NCBI RefSeq assembly: GCF_024139115.2
Contig: NC_085141.1
Span: forward strand, 394,058,632-394,122,631
Source of the DNA: Armigeres subalbatus
Lineage: Eukaryota; Arthropoda; Insecta; Diptera; Culicidae
Direction: 5' to 3'
DNA length: 64,000 nt
In this document: positions 32,169 through 43,456 of the stretch, piece by piece
Numbering within the stretch: the first letter of the stretch is position 1
Layout of the letters: each line of letters begins with the position of its first letter
Program-made: the position numbers and the translations under genes
The notes under the pieces: model-generated
Databases searched by the model: none
What the model was told of the DNA's origin: nothing
Seen by the model: the letters and a program-made list of their open reading frames with translations, nothing else

Positions 32169-32283
32169 GGGCACTGAACAGACTGCTTTGTATCTTTCTC
32201 GCTACAAATAAATTAGAAAACAATAAAAAAATACCAAAATTTATGAAGAACGAAAGAGAAAGAGATTTTTCTGTGCAGTGCCC
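32169..32283. mobile_element. Small inverted-repeat element, 115 bp
   Basis: The ends GGGCACTGAACAGA and, inverted, GGGCACTGCACAGA are flanked by TA on both sides. However, the 24-bp string running across the right end, from CAGTGCCCTATGAGCGGCAT onward, recurs at 34889-34912. The element boundary may therefore extend past the apparent TA. Confidence 0.45.
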
Positions 32284-32868
32284 TATGAGCGGCATAACCG
32301 GAGATCATAGTACACCGCGATAAGAAGTAGACGTCATTTTTTCGTCTTCCGAGTTTTTTTTTTCATCAGTGAGTTTTAGTGAAAATTGAACAGAAACATT
32401 TAAAAAAGTGCTCTTCGGTTACAAATTCAAGGAGATAATGGTGCTGTTTCCAATGTTGGGTGAATTACAGTTATATCCGGTGAGCCGTTTCCTTTTACAC
32501 CCTCTGTTCTATTTTCTTCAATGATGATTTGCATCCGATTGACAACTAAATAGAACTAAATACGAACAGCATTACCTTCATCTACTTTCTCTAAGTTCTA
32601 CATCAATGTCGATAACATTTTCTGTGAATACTTATGATATAATAAATTATAGGAGCCGCGAGTGTTGTAACCAGATAAGCGCTCATCTTAAACAAAGAAA
32701 GTATTACCAAAGAATCAGTCCCTGATTCTTTTATATAGGTACACCTTCAAAACAATAAATGCCAGTTTAGATTACATAAATATGTAGCTTAAACATACCC
32801 TATAATGTCTATGATCGATAGACACTTGGTGTCTGCGGGGACTGTTGTTAGTAGCTAGTAGTAAAAAT

Positions 32869-33015
32869 CTTCTTCTTCTTCTTCTTCAATGGCTCTGCAT
32901 TCCATCTGAGGCTTGCCCTGCTTTCCAATGTGGTATTCTATTGACTTTTCCTCAGTTATTGACTATTAATTAAAAGCTTCTCAATGCCCGCCATTTCATG
33001 AGTATGTGTCTTGTG
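32869..33015 (-). mobile_element. SINE family 2, 3' fragment
   Basis: The CTTCTTCTTCTTCTTC tail is followed by body sequence with TTTTCCTCAGTTATTGA and AAAAGCTTCTCAATGCCCGC then CATTTCATGA, matching the 3' half of the 44600-44878 copy. The tRNA-like head is absent. Confidence 0.6.
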
Positions 33016-33070
33016 TTTTAATGTACAGCAGGCTAAATATTTCCAAATTTGGAAATAATAATTTCGAACG

Positions 33071-33360
33071 GGGCCCTCCTTAGCCTAGCGGTAAGATGCA
33101 CGGCTGTTAAGTAAGACCATGCTGAGGGTTGCTGGGTTCAATTCCTGGTGTCGGTCTAGGCAGTTTTCGGTTTGGAAATTGTCTCGGCTTCCCTAGGCAA
33201 AAAGGTTTAATCGTGTTAGCCTCATGATATACGAATGCAAAAATTGTAACTTGGCTTAGAAACCTAGCGGTTAATAACTGTGGGAGTGCTGAATGAACAC
33301 TAAGCAGCGAGGCGGCAATGTCCCAGTTGGAGATGGAATGCCAATAAGAAGAAGAAGAAA
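33071..33360 (+). mobile_element. SINE family 1 (Feilai-like), copy e
   Basis: The 5' end is GGGGCCCTCCTTAGCCTAGC, box A region TAGCCTAGCGGTAAGATG, box B GGTTCAATTCC, and the tail AAGAAGAAGAAGAA. It is more diverged than the others, with CGGCTGTTAAGTAAG in the head. The possible target repeat is weak. Confidence 0.88.
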
Positions 33361-33825
33361 AACTTAGAACGGTAAAGTATAGAAAATGGTATCGTACATT
33401 GTATTGAAATTCATGCTTCTCACAAATTTCACTATATTTATTATATGAATTGTATGAATTCTATCTATACATACTACTTCGAAATCATACAGTTTCAGCC
33501 GATTCAGGCCTGGTACTATTATGACTTTTTTTTTACAAGAATTAATGATGCGCGTCGTCAATAACATTGTTTTCAATGTGAGTTAGATATGTTAACTATG
33601 CCACCATATTATTTTATATCAATATGACTGTTAGTATAAATACCATATAGACGAAAATTCACTGTCATATTTAGTTGTTTATTTGTTTAATTAATCATAT
33701 GGTGCAACTGTTTTTTTTTTCGAGATGAATATCGTTCTTTAGGGAATTTAGTTCTGATGAATTTCGTTGTATTTATCTCTGACGGTTGATTTTCTGCTGC
33801 ACGCATAGGCTGGTGCCGCAAAGCT

Positions 33826-33878
33826 TTTTTTATCTTTATTAGTGAGGTTTTTAGCCCTAGGCTATTTCTTCTCAGATA
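33826..33878 (-). mobile_element. Retroposed 53-bp LINE tail
   Basis: On the minus strand the piece reads TAGCCTAGGGCTA (hairpin), CACTAATAAAGATA and a poly(A), so it carries an AATAAA signal. It is flanked by CCGCAAAGCT (33816-33825) and CCGCGAAGCT (33879-33888), a 10-bp target duplication with one mismatch. It belongs to the same family as 36248-36300, 39976-40025 and 63974-64000. Confidence 0.7.
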
Positions 33879-33888
33879 CCGCGAAGCT

Positions 33889-35780
33889 GGTAGCGGTGGT
33901 CAGTCATTGCATTCGAGTGATTAAATAGTTGAGCAGGGAAGTAAACTTCGTTTGCGTCGATTACACGCTTGTTCGTTCCTGGAGGAAAATATTGAAATAC
34001 GAAGCATTCCTCAAGAAGTCGTCGTCATCGTCGTCGTTTTTGGATAAAATACACCTCACAATGCATTTTTACTAATAGCTCAAACAATTCCATAATTATT
34101 CTTTATTGTTTCTACGCATTATGAATATTACAAAAAGGATTCACTGTGAGCGATGCATATTCTCGCGTTTAAAAAATAATATTGTAGGCTTTGAGTTTAT
34201 CCTCGCGATGGATGAACAATTTGAAGTGCACGATCGAACGCGTTTGAAAGTTCAGAAGGTATTCCGCGTTATTTTGTTCTGCCTTGGGGGTCGTTCAACA
34301 ATGATGTCACAGGTTTTCGGGGGGGGGGTGGGGGGGGGGCTTTAAGATTTTGTGACACTGCATATACTAGGTATACAAAAAAGCGTGACAGAGGGGGGAG
34401 AGGGGGTCTAGAAATCTCAAAAAGTAGTGGACGTCATATTTGAATCGTCCCTTGTATGATAGAAAAATATTAATAATTAGTACGCTATTATACGTGTTTG
34501 AAAAAAATGATCTCGAGATCTGCGTTGTTTCGTCCTGCTTTGTACGTCCACGGGTACACGTTACACACGGCAACCGTTTACCAAAACGAACCCTGCTACA
34601 ATTCCCCTATATCCAAAATCCCAGTGATTTCTCGTGAGAGTGCAGATGACTCATCGGCTTCTATCAAAGCGAGTAACACGTCAACATATCCCTACCAATT
34701 CTTAATTTGACCTGGATTCGGACACGGCCAGCGTCGGTATTGCTTAATTTTTGGTCACCAATTTTTACACATTGATGATGATGTTAGTCCCAAATATCAT
34801 CTGTTGGTTCTCTGTGTAATTACAGCTGACCTGGCAATACCGGAGGAGCAACCGTGGGCGGTCAATCATGCTCATGCTCATGCATGCTCAGTGCCCTATG
34901 AGCGGCATAACCAAGTCGGCCATATAAATTATTATATCGTTGAATGAATAGGGTTCTGCACGAAAGAATTCTTTTCCGTTCTTCATGAAAGATGAAAAAA
35001 AACAAGGCCAGTAAATGTCAATTTCGACAGTTGGAGGCCTTGTTGTTTCTTTGCTGCAGTGAGAAATAGATTAAGCTCGTCCGCGCAGTAATGCAGTTAA
35101 AGTGAAAAAATGCTCATGGAACGCTGGTTTACTGAAACATCTGTACGATTAGCTAGTCTGAGTGTCAATTCAGACCTTAACAACTGTAATTGACATCGAA
35201 AGTTCATGAATTATTTACCGAAATCCATTTTCAGCAAAGGTTTGCTTCGGCGTGGGGGGAAGTTTCAATGGCACATCTACTATGATGGCAGCGGACGATC
35301 TGTGTGAGCATGGATTCCGTACCTACATACTATTTTTACTGATAACAAACCCTAACATGCGGTATATGAGATAAATTGACCAGCTGGTTCACGTAGTCCG
35401 GAGAAGAAGGGGAAATGACATTAAATTTAAGTACAACGAGTGGAACTCTTCATCTATAAAATGGGCAATCTTCTTTGATAACTGAGTGTGCCCGAGTTCA
35501 AATAGTGAAGGCGCGGGCACGTGCTGCAAACACATTCGAAGGCTTTTCCAGCAATATCATCCTATACATAGCTTCTGGCATGTTCACAATCAAGCATCCT
35601 CATCGAAGGTCATCTGATAAGAAATTTTATGAAATTAAACAGTTTTTAAAACATTTTGATAGGGATTCCAAAACAGGTTGTTAAAAAAATATGATTACTG
35701 AGCTTTTATTTACCTATAGCTTCCTATTATACGGAATTATAATCTTGGAAAAAAAGTCATTTTCGGCTAAACAGATCCAT
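33889..35780. other. Unassigned spacer with a G-tract and MITE scraps
   Basis: A G-run is at 34319-34341. Around 34375-34430 GTATACAAAAAAGCGTGACA beside G-rich runs resembles the edge of a MITE, but no partner end is seen. Frames of 65-79 codons lack support. Confidence 0.4.
34319..34341 (+). repeat. Guanine tract, quadruplex-prone
   Basis: A run of ten or more G, one T, and ten more G sits between GTTTTC and CTTTAAG. It can support a G-quadruplex on the plus strand. Its length is also error-prone in sequencing. Confidence 0.85.
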
Positions 35781-35792
35781 GGAAACCGAAGC

Positions 35793-36079
35793 GGGACCCT
35801 CCTTAGCCGTGCGGTAAGATGCGCGGCTACAAAGCAAGACCATGCTGAGGGTGGCTGGGTTCGATTCCCGGTGCCGGTCTAGGCAATTTTCGGATTGGAA
35901 ATTGTCTCGACTTCCCTGGGCATAAAAGTATCATCGTGTTAGCCTCATGATATACGAATGCAGAAATGGTAACTTGGCTTAGAAACCTCGCAGTTAATAA
36001 CTGTGGAAGTGCTTAATGAACACTAAGCTGCGAGGCGGCAATGTCCCAGTGGATGATGTAATGCCAACGAAGAGAGAGA
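35793..36079 (+). mobile_element. SINE family 1 (Feilai-like), copy f, with target duplication
   Basis: This is a near-consensus copy: GGGACCCTCCTTAGCCGTGC, box B GGGTTCGATTCCC, body with CCTCATGATATACGAATGCA, and a purine tail GAAGAGAGAGA. Perfect 12-bp duplications GGAAACCGAAGC lie at 35781-35792 and 36080-36091. It is probably among the younger copies here. Confidence 0.95.
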
Positions 36080-36247
36080 GGAAACCGAAGCCGCAATCAG
36101 TGTGGAGACGCGTGGTGGCTCGTGAAGAAACAGCATCACTTAGGAATCAGGATAATTATTGAATTCTATCTAGTTAGAACAGAGTTTCTCAAGGTGGTGG
36201 GTCGGGAGTTTTTTTTATCGGAACTTAAACACATGTGAATGATGCCA

Positions 36248-36300
36248 TTTTTTTTGTAGCTTTGTTAGGGAGACTTTCAGCCCGAGGCTGGCTCGACTCC
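36248..36300 (-). mobile_element. Retroposed LINE tail, second copy
   Basis: On the minus strand it reads GAGCCAGCCTCGGGCTGAAA then GTCTCCCTAACAAAGC and poly(A). It has the same hairpin-plus-tail family as 39976-40025. AATAAA is mutated to AACAAA. Target repeats are not clear. Confidence 0.55.
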
Positions 36301-39300
36301 GTATATGGCATCTTTTTAAGACATCCGTTTTATTGTGTCCAAGTTCGAACCATTTTCGTGCCGTTCTATTGTAAGGCTTGAGATTGCACGTTTCCAGTTT
36401 GTTCGCATGCTTTCCTCTCCACCGAACTAAAATAATCTATACCCTATTTCCGTCAACTCAGAGTTCAATCCAGAAGTTTTATCCGGAAATGGCTTTGAAA
36501 GATAATCTTCAAAGTGTAAAGGAAAAGGAAAACACATTTCTTCGTCTGCAATCAGCTTCAAATCACTTTATCTCCGTTTATCCAATCAACGCTTCAGTCG
36601 CACCAAATACTACAGACCGTGACAACTTAATCACAGATACACACCTGACTGTTGAAACCCAACTCGTCTCGTCAAGGAAGAATGATGGGAGAACGGAAAA
36701 CAGCACGTCGCATCGGCAGGTATTATATACACACTGATCTGATTCGAGCGGAACACGTTTCCGGTTGTGACAGAGGTTAGTTAGTCACTGTTTGTATTGG
36801 TAAGCGAGCTTCTGGAATTAAACATAAATACTTGAATAATCGATGGTGCTGCCCGTCGGGTATGTTGTTAGGGATGGATAGCCTGGCTGGATTGTCTGTC
36901 GATGGCCGTTTTGATGGAACGATGAAATTGAAATGAAATCATTCCAATGGTCGGCAGCAAGGGTTCACATGTCAACATTTTTTTATGGTCATTGGTCTTT
37001 TGAAGGCACTCGAGTTATAATTGGAATTTTATTGCACATTTAAAAGTTTTATTTTTCATTGCGCCTTTCTCGTACATGAAGGCTACATTCCGAAATAATA
37101 TTTATATAAGTTAACGCTAGTCTATGGATTAAGGTGTCTAAAAAAAGAAGCACTCGTTTTATTACTTTTAGCATTGACCGATTCAATTACAACAAATTTC
37201 TTCCGAAAGGGAATTCAGTACATTTTTTCGAGCTTTCACGACACGGAAAGGCATCATTGTTGAATAACTTGTGAACTATGAGGAGAAAAGAAACATGCTA
37301 ACAAAAAGGAAGTATATACGCGTCCATTTTTCCGCTATCTACTTCCCAACGACAGCACCTTCTTGGTTAAAGAAAGGTCATTAAATGTTATCAAAAGCTC
37401 ACATGAATGAAGCCCAAAAAAACTATAGGTTATGCTTTTTTTAGCCTTTTGTTCCATTCCATGTTTTGCATCTTTTTGGAATTCTTTTTTTTCACGCTTT
37501 ATTTTTTAGGGTAACAGGAAGGTTCAGCTGTGAGATTCTCAGGTTGCACTGCTGTCCGTCGGTGTGGGGCTGTGAATTTTATACGTTTTTTGCTATTATT
37601 CTAAAGGTCAGTCATGTACAATATTCTGCTAACAACAGTCAGTCGTTATAAATTAAATGAAAAAAAAAGTGGCGATCACGTGTGGCAGAAGCAGCGCTGA
37701 TGAAAGTGACAGCTTCGCTATGACCAGCTGAAAGACGAAGTTTCAACCGATTATTTTACATCTGCTGTTGTAGGCGGGGTACTTTAATTGTATCAGCCAT
37801 TAAAATATTTTAGTAGCAAAGTTTTGACATTTAAGGTTTCGTGTTGAGGCATGCTACTGAAATGCATAACAATCGGGCAAAAAGAGAACAATTTACTTTT
37901 GCTAATTGGTTTTCCACCATTTAAATTTTAAATGCATTCAATTGCAAAAAACACTTGTCATAAGACGAGTTTGTACAATCCCATTGAATTCCACTACTTA
38001 ATTGTATCTTGACAGATACGACCTCAACAGTAAGGCCGTCTTCAGTGTCTCGTACTTGACTCGACTGCAAAAAACAGTAAAATCTGTAGCTTCTCTGATG
38101 GGCGGCCTTGTTTTAAAATAGTGGAAAATATGCAATTTAGTCATATATTCGAATGTAGCCGGTGGGGGCATGATGCCGATCCTCGAACGTATCCAAATCT
38201 TTAAGACACTAGTAAAAAGAGCTGATTGATACTAGTTGGAATATATAGCAGTATATAATGGCATTTAAGTCAAATTACAATTTGTTTCCTTGATAAAACA
38301 AAATTAAAAACAAGAAGAAGACGTAACATGTTTAGGGAATTCCAACTCCTGTTGAATGTTTTTTTGTTAAGTCTCTTCATACTCTGGAGCACAAAAAAAA
38401 CAAAATTAACATATTTCATGTTTATTCGATATTGTCGCACAGAGTAAAGTGCCAGCCTTGCGGCGCGTAATTTATCGTAAATGACCTCTCTCATGCTATG
38501 CCGTACAACACCGCCCAGGTAATCGCAGGACCAGGGTTCAGAACTGTTGCAGACTTCACAACATGCATAAATGCGTCAACATTTCCATGCTCGCGATGTG
38601 CACTTATTTTATCGATGGAGTAGGACAAAAAAACATCAACATCTGAACAGTAGTGGTTGGGATCATAAAAAATAACCACACTCCACGTGCACTACGTGCG
38701 GTTACATATTGCCTTCAAAAGTCGCTGATTTATGAACGTGCCCACTGGACACTTGTGTTGGGGTAAAACCCAGCCAGCATGTGTCACCAACTTTAGCACC
38801 ACATGCTAGTACTAACGATTATATACACAGACAACGTCGCACCGCGTAAACTGTTGTATGCCTCTAAGGGCCGACTCAAAATTCATTACTGAACTTCATT
38901 GAAGCGATTCGACAAAAAAAGTGAACTGCCGTTTTAGAATATAAATTCTCTCTGATTTATGGCCTAGGAGAGTACTGCGGTTGGATGGGCTGGTTCTGTT
39001 ATGGTTAAACTTTTTTTGGCCCTTCTTGTTGTGCTGAAAGGATGTGTACACATCATTGCGAATACTTTAAGTTGGAATATCCAAGTGTTGAATTCCGTAT
39101 TGCAATATGGAGAACGACCTATTGAGCTATTGATTGTGTTTATATATGTATGCTCATATGGAAACTTTGCAATTTAACATTGGCACTATGTGCTTAACCT
39201 AAATCATAAGTTGCATTTAATGACAAACTCTTCTTCATTAATTTACTTGTTTGCAATTGGTTACTGCATTTAACAGACTACGATAAGAAGGATAAAATTT

Positions 39301-39962
39301 GAGAAAGGCAGCATCACTATTAGTTGGATGAATTAGATTATTTTTATTATCGTTTAAATGACTTGAGCATGGAGTGTCTAATCAACTGGATTATTACCAT
39401 AGGCTCCGTTGAGTACATAAATCAACACTGAGAGACCGTCGGTTATAGCAAAGTGCGTAGGGAACTGCACAATAGGTTTTAAATTGGATTTTAAAATTGG
39501 GTTGAAGGATGTGCTTTTAGGAGAATTATTTTCTTAGATACTTAATATAAATATGCCGAATGAGCACAATCTTCGTATGTTTTGTTTTGGTTATTATGAT
39601 AAGATAAAACAGTTTTTCTCATCATACAGTCAGTAGTGGAACAAGTTCATTTATTAATAGAAGAAGCATTGCTTTAGTGTGACAATTAATGTGATTAGTT
39701 GCTAGTCCATGTTTGATCAAAGCTAGTATAAATTACACTACGAACCAAGTGAATAGAGGTATACCTCTATACCCTATAGGGATATTCTGGAGGTGCACAT
39801 TTCAGCAGCTCTAAAATGTAGATTAATCCTATGCCGACGAAGTCCTTCAGGCATTTAGAAACGAAGAAGATTGTTACTGTGTAGCTTTTGTAGCTTTGAG
39901 ACCATAAATACTGAGATCGTGTTTTATTTTCCTATTCAAAATTGGACGCATGATGTCGACTG
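36301..39962. other. Long AT-rich stretch with dispersed repeats
   Basis: An open frame of 119 codons (36378-36737, plus) has no recognisable domain. A block at 37066-37100 begins GCGCCTTTCTCGTACATGAA, and 39287-39350 contains GAGAAAGGCAGCATCACTAT. These are the two ends of the 27643-28063 repeat family in the same orientation, 2.2 kb apart. An R-A copy is at 37956-38052. Nothing else is supported. Confidence 0.45.
37956..38052 (+). repeat. Dispersed repeat R-A, best copy
   Basis: It contains CATAAGACGAGTTTGTACAA, CATTGAATTCCACTACTTAA, TTGACAGATACGACCTCAAC and AGTAAGGCCGTCTTCAGTGT, then TCGTACTTGACTCGAC. Five related copies occur in the window, in both orientations. It has no terminal repeats and no coding. 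Confidence 0.7.
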
Positions 39963-39975
39963 TTTTCGATGATTT

Positions 39976-40025
39976 TTTTGTCTTTATTAGCGAGACTTTC
40001 AGCCCAAGGCTGGCTTGTCTCGACA
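39976..40025 (-). mobile_element. Retroposed 50-bp LINE tail with 13-bp duplication
   Basis: On the minus strand: GAGACAAGCCAGCCTTGGGC then TGAAAGTCTCGCTAATAAAG and poly(A). The flanks are TTTTCGATGATTT (39963-39975) and TTTTCGGTGATTT (40026-40038), a 13-bp duplication with one mismatch. It carries an intact AATAAA. Confidence 0.72.
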
Positions 40026-40066
40026 TTTTCGGTGATTTATTTGGTATTTCAGTCTGGTTTGGTCTG

Positions 40067-40352
40067 GATGGCGGTAACTATTGACTTTTCGGTGATTTAT
40101 TTGGCGTTTCAGTCTGGTTTTTTGAATGAAAAACAACTATATGTTTTCTTCTTCTAACGTTTTCCTTTCCGATCCTATTGGATCTTTTTCGGACCGCTAA
40201 TTAAAATATTTTCGAATCCCCGAAAAAAAAATCCTTAAAGGATTTGGATCTGAATATGGACGTTGGAAGAAGAAAACATATAGTTGTTTTTCATTCAAAA
40301 ACCAGACTGAAACGCCAAATAAATCACCGAAAAGTCAATAGTTACCGCCATC
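40067..40352. mobile_element. Foldback element, 286 bp with ~93-bp arms
   Basis: The left arm starts GATGGCGGTAACTATTGACT at 40067 and ends at 40160. The right arm (40260-40352) is its near-perfect inverse. A 99-bp loop separates them. The left arm's TTTTCGGTGATTTATTTGG is also directly repeated at 40026-40044, just outside. There is no coding capacity, and the superfamily is unassigned. Confidence 0.75.
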
Positions 40353-40356
40353 GGGG

Positions 40357-40547
40357 GTGACAATGGGTCTGGGGGGTGAGAATGGGTCATCGCTCTCATC
40401 GGCAGTCTGAAGGTCGTACAGAAAAATCGTTCAAAAGGGTCTCTTATATTTTAGTCTTCTTGACCTCAGATACATTCACAATCTATTATACATTCTAAGT
40501 AGTTGAAACAGTGATTCATTCTCACCCCCATTTGACCCATTGTCACC
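40357..40547. mobile_element. MITE adjacent to the foldback
   Basis: Inverted ends GGTGACAATGGGTC then GGGGGTGAGAATG on the left, mirrored on the right by CATTCTCACCCCC and GACCCATTGTCACC. The ~190-bp element starts within a few bases of the foldback's right arm. The target duplication is not resolved. Confidence 0.65.
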
Positions 40548-40639
40548 ATCTACGACGGTATGGACAAAATACTATTATTTATAGTGCACGAGGCAGGCAC
40601 TATTACCACTAGGAGGATTAATCTGGGTTTTTCTTAAAT

Positions 40640-43095
40640 ATAGGCAGGCACCTTGTCAGCTCCCTCCTAACTCCCGCTGGAGGTCCAACTCTGCCTCAAA
40701 ATGAAATTCAACTGTTATATGAATAACCTACGCAACCTAGCGCTGTTAACTCACGACAGTCCTCCGTGGATCATTGGCCCTTAGGAGGTCAATCGGGTCT
40801 ATCTTGATTATATGGATTCCCTCCCTATTGCGAAGACCTAACGAAGACCTCTCAGTTGTCGGAGTCCGTGTCCAAGGTAGCTTTCCAGTCAGCGTGGTTA
40901 AGCCTGTGGCTCGCAAGCGGGCATCAAAAGAAAGTCAAATAATATTATCGACGACTGCCCTCCCCCTATCGCTCTTTTGCGGAATACGGGCTGGGGCAGT
41001 TCTCAAGGCACTGATCTATTGGGTGCGTTCGAGACGGCAGACCTGGTGCCTCTCAATAATGGTTCACCCATCTGCCATTTAGCCACCGCCATCGACGTGA
41101 TCGGTCCATTTCTTCGGTCTTAAGTGGGAGAAGCCTTTCGATTCCGTCCATTCTTCCCGTTTCTAAGTGAGAGGTGTCTTCCGATTTATTTGGGAGCAAC
41201 CACTTCCCAATATTGGTAATCACCCATGCCTTCCTTCCAAACATCTTCCGGAGGCCACCGACTGGAAGTCATGTGACCACAACCTTCCGTTAGACGCATT
41301 AGATCGAATCACCCCGTCAACGCTACCTGACTTCGTCCAGACCAAGATTTTTTTATGTATAGGAGGTTATACGACTTCGTTAGTAGATGGGAATAACCAG
41401 CGCAGGGGGAAAAAGTTCATTTTCAGTGCAAAACGTAAATAAACCAGCATAAATTCCATACACAAATCCAAGATGGCTGAGTTGGGGATATTGACAAGTC
41501 GGATAACCTGTACATAAAAAAATCTTGATCCAGACCGTCTTAGATGTGCTGGTACTTCCATCTCAAAAGCCAGTAGCCCGCCAGGACGGGAGGCACTCTG
41601 TTAATGGCTGGTGGAATGCGTCGTGTGGTAAAAGTGAGAAGAAAGACACTCTCAGCGCTCAGGAGGCTTCTTGCTGGTTATACCAGAAAAGGTGAGTGTG
41701 TTGCTGACATAGAAAGAGAAACTCTATGAATGCAGGTTATTTATTCAAGAGACCAAGAGGAAACAATCTCTGTCAACGTCGAACTATGAGCGATAGTCAA
41801 AGCTCCGTAGTAAACGCAAATCTTTCCCATACACCTCGACATGCCAGATCGTGCTATCTCCGATTCCTTCGAAGAGGCTAACGTATCCGAGGATACCTTC
41901 GCAGATTTAGTTTCGGTAAGCGATTACTCAGCTGGGCTTCAGATCGTCAATCTTCGTTTCAACAGTCTTTCATAACTGCCGAATTATCCTGCGCCTTTTC
42001 CATGTGTAGTGCCGAGCACGTGAAAGGAGCGTCCCGTGAGAAAAATTACGATGAAAGCCGAGAACGTTGCCGAAGAATCCCCACTTATTGAGCAGCTGGA
42101 GAGCAAAAGGCGTTTATGTCCTGTTAAACGCCTTCGAGATGCCGAGGGATACAAGGTCCGTTTGTTTACCTCTCTTGGAGGTGTTCTGTAGGACGTCTTC
42201 TTAACTAGCAAAGTTGGAGCCCGTTCCTTAGCCTGGGCGGAAGGCGTGCTACTGGAAACCAAATCTGCCGTCGGTTGGATATCAGGCCTCGAGGCAGTGT
42301 TGTGCTGAATCATTATCAGACGATAATGATTAGCACAACACTGCCTTGAGGCGTATTACAAGGTTCTGTCTATGCAGTTACGCTTTTCCTCGTCGTCATG
42401 AACGGCGTTTCGCTTCCAACCATTTTTATTTACATCGACGACATTTTGTTGGTCAACCTCATCGATACTCTGTCACCGACCTTCAACCAGTACATCAGAG
42501 CTCGTTCTAGGTTGTTGCGCTCCGAGTTTGTCTGTGCCGAAGTAGACATCTTACCATTCTTCCATCGTGTGCTGGCGGCCGTAAAGCCGTTGATTCCACC
42601 GCAACCACATCCGGAGATCATTGGATTCCTCTCCTTGTTCAAGGGGACAAAGTGACATAAGCTCACTGACATGGAACAAAGAGCTGACACTTCTCTAAAA
42701 TGAACAGTTCTATAGCTCAACATGACCGCAGGGGTGCCAACTCAGAGGCTCATAGAAGGTGGGCGACCTTTTACCGTGTAGTTGGTATCGGAGTCATCGG
42801 AACCAACCTGGATATTCCGGACAACCTTCCGCACATCTGTAGTATTTTTTAGTTGCTGTCACCTTTATCGTGGCCACGTATCGACCAAGAAACCCGATCC
42901 TAATCTTGACCGGCACTACGGCACTACGGAGCCTCCCAGTATCCAGAGCATTCTTCCTAACAAGCACCTGAACACGACGTTTGCTTGACTCCCGGGCATT
43001 GCGGAATACCTGGCAACACACGGCGGACCTCCTTGCTGGCATCGTTTATTAAGGCCGGCGCTTGGCAACGTAAGTTCCTTTGGCGGATGCAAAAA
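40640..43095 (+). pseudogene. RNase H-bearing LINE relic, internally rearranged
   Basis: An ORF1-like start at 41841 reads MPDRAISDSFEEANVSEDTF then ADLVSVSDYSAG. At 42356-42480 the RT blocks GVLQGSVYAVTLFLVVMNGV and FIYIDDILLV are readable, where YIDD replaces the usual YADD. At 42775-43070 the RNase H end is present: GVIGTNLDIPDN, then LNTTFAWLPGHCGIPGNT. This order fits an R1/I/LOA-group element. Most of ORF2 is deleted. A 109-codon frame on the opposite strand (42313-41984) and a hairpin at 42289-42352 suggest an inverted internal segment. The 5' limit is a guess. Confidence 0.65.
41343..41527. mobile_element. 185-bp MITE in the LINE relic
   Basis: Inverted ends CAAGATTTTTTTATGTATAG and, inverted, CAAGATTTTTTTATGTACAG continue to a shared CGACTT. 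The flanks are GTCCAGAC (41335-41342) and ATCCAGAC (41528-41535), an 8-bp duplication with one mismatch. It has no coding. It interrupts the leader region of the relic. Confidence 0.75.
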
Positions 43096-43297
43096 CGTGT
43101 ATAAGGGGCCATCCAGAAACCACGTGGTCATATTTCTGAAGATTTTCAACCCCCCTCCCCCCATGTGGCTTATCGTGGTCATCTGGCAAACCCCCCTCCC
43201 CCCTATGACCACGTGGTTTTTTCTCAAGCACAAAAATTTTAAAAAAATAACAATAAACTTGTGTAACTAAAACATATGGTTAAACAAAAGATATTCT

Positions 43298-43456
43298 AGA
43301 TAAAGATTGTCGCTTCGGTTCCCTTTGTTCAGCTGTCCGGAACATGCTGGGTACCACGCTGTCAAATCGTAAGGATTTTCCTTCTTTGACATTTAGCTCC
43401 CCTCTCCTCGCCAGCAAAAGATGTTCCGGACAGCGACGACAGCGACAATCTTTATC
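43298..43456. mobile_element. 159-bp TA-flanked MITE
   Basis: The ends GATAAAGATTGTCGC and its inverse are flanked by TA (43296-43297 and 43457-43458). A second inverted block, CTGTCCGGAACAT, lies deeper in both arms. It has no coding. Confidence 0.8.

Noticed and set aside
32160..32300. Firm MITE call with TA duplication at 32167 and 32284
   Set aside because: The right boundary and 14 bases beyond it recur at 34889-34912, so the TA may lie inside a larger repeat. Kept only as a low-confidence feature.
36378..36737. 119-codon plus frame as a host gene
   Set aside because: No recognisable family. The composition is not distinct from the flanks.
40774..41442. 102- and 91-codon plus frames as genes
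   Set aside because: They lie in the leader of a LINE relic and span a MITE boundary. There is no domain.
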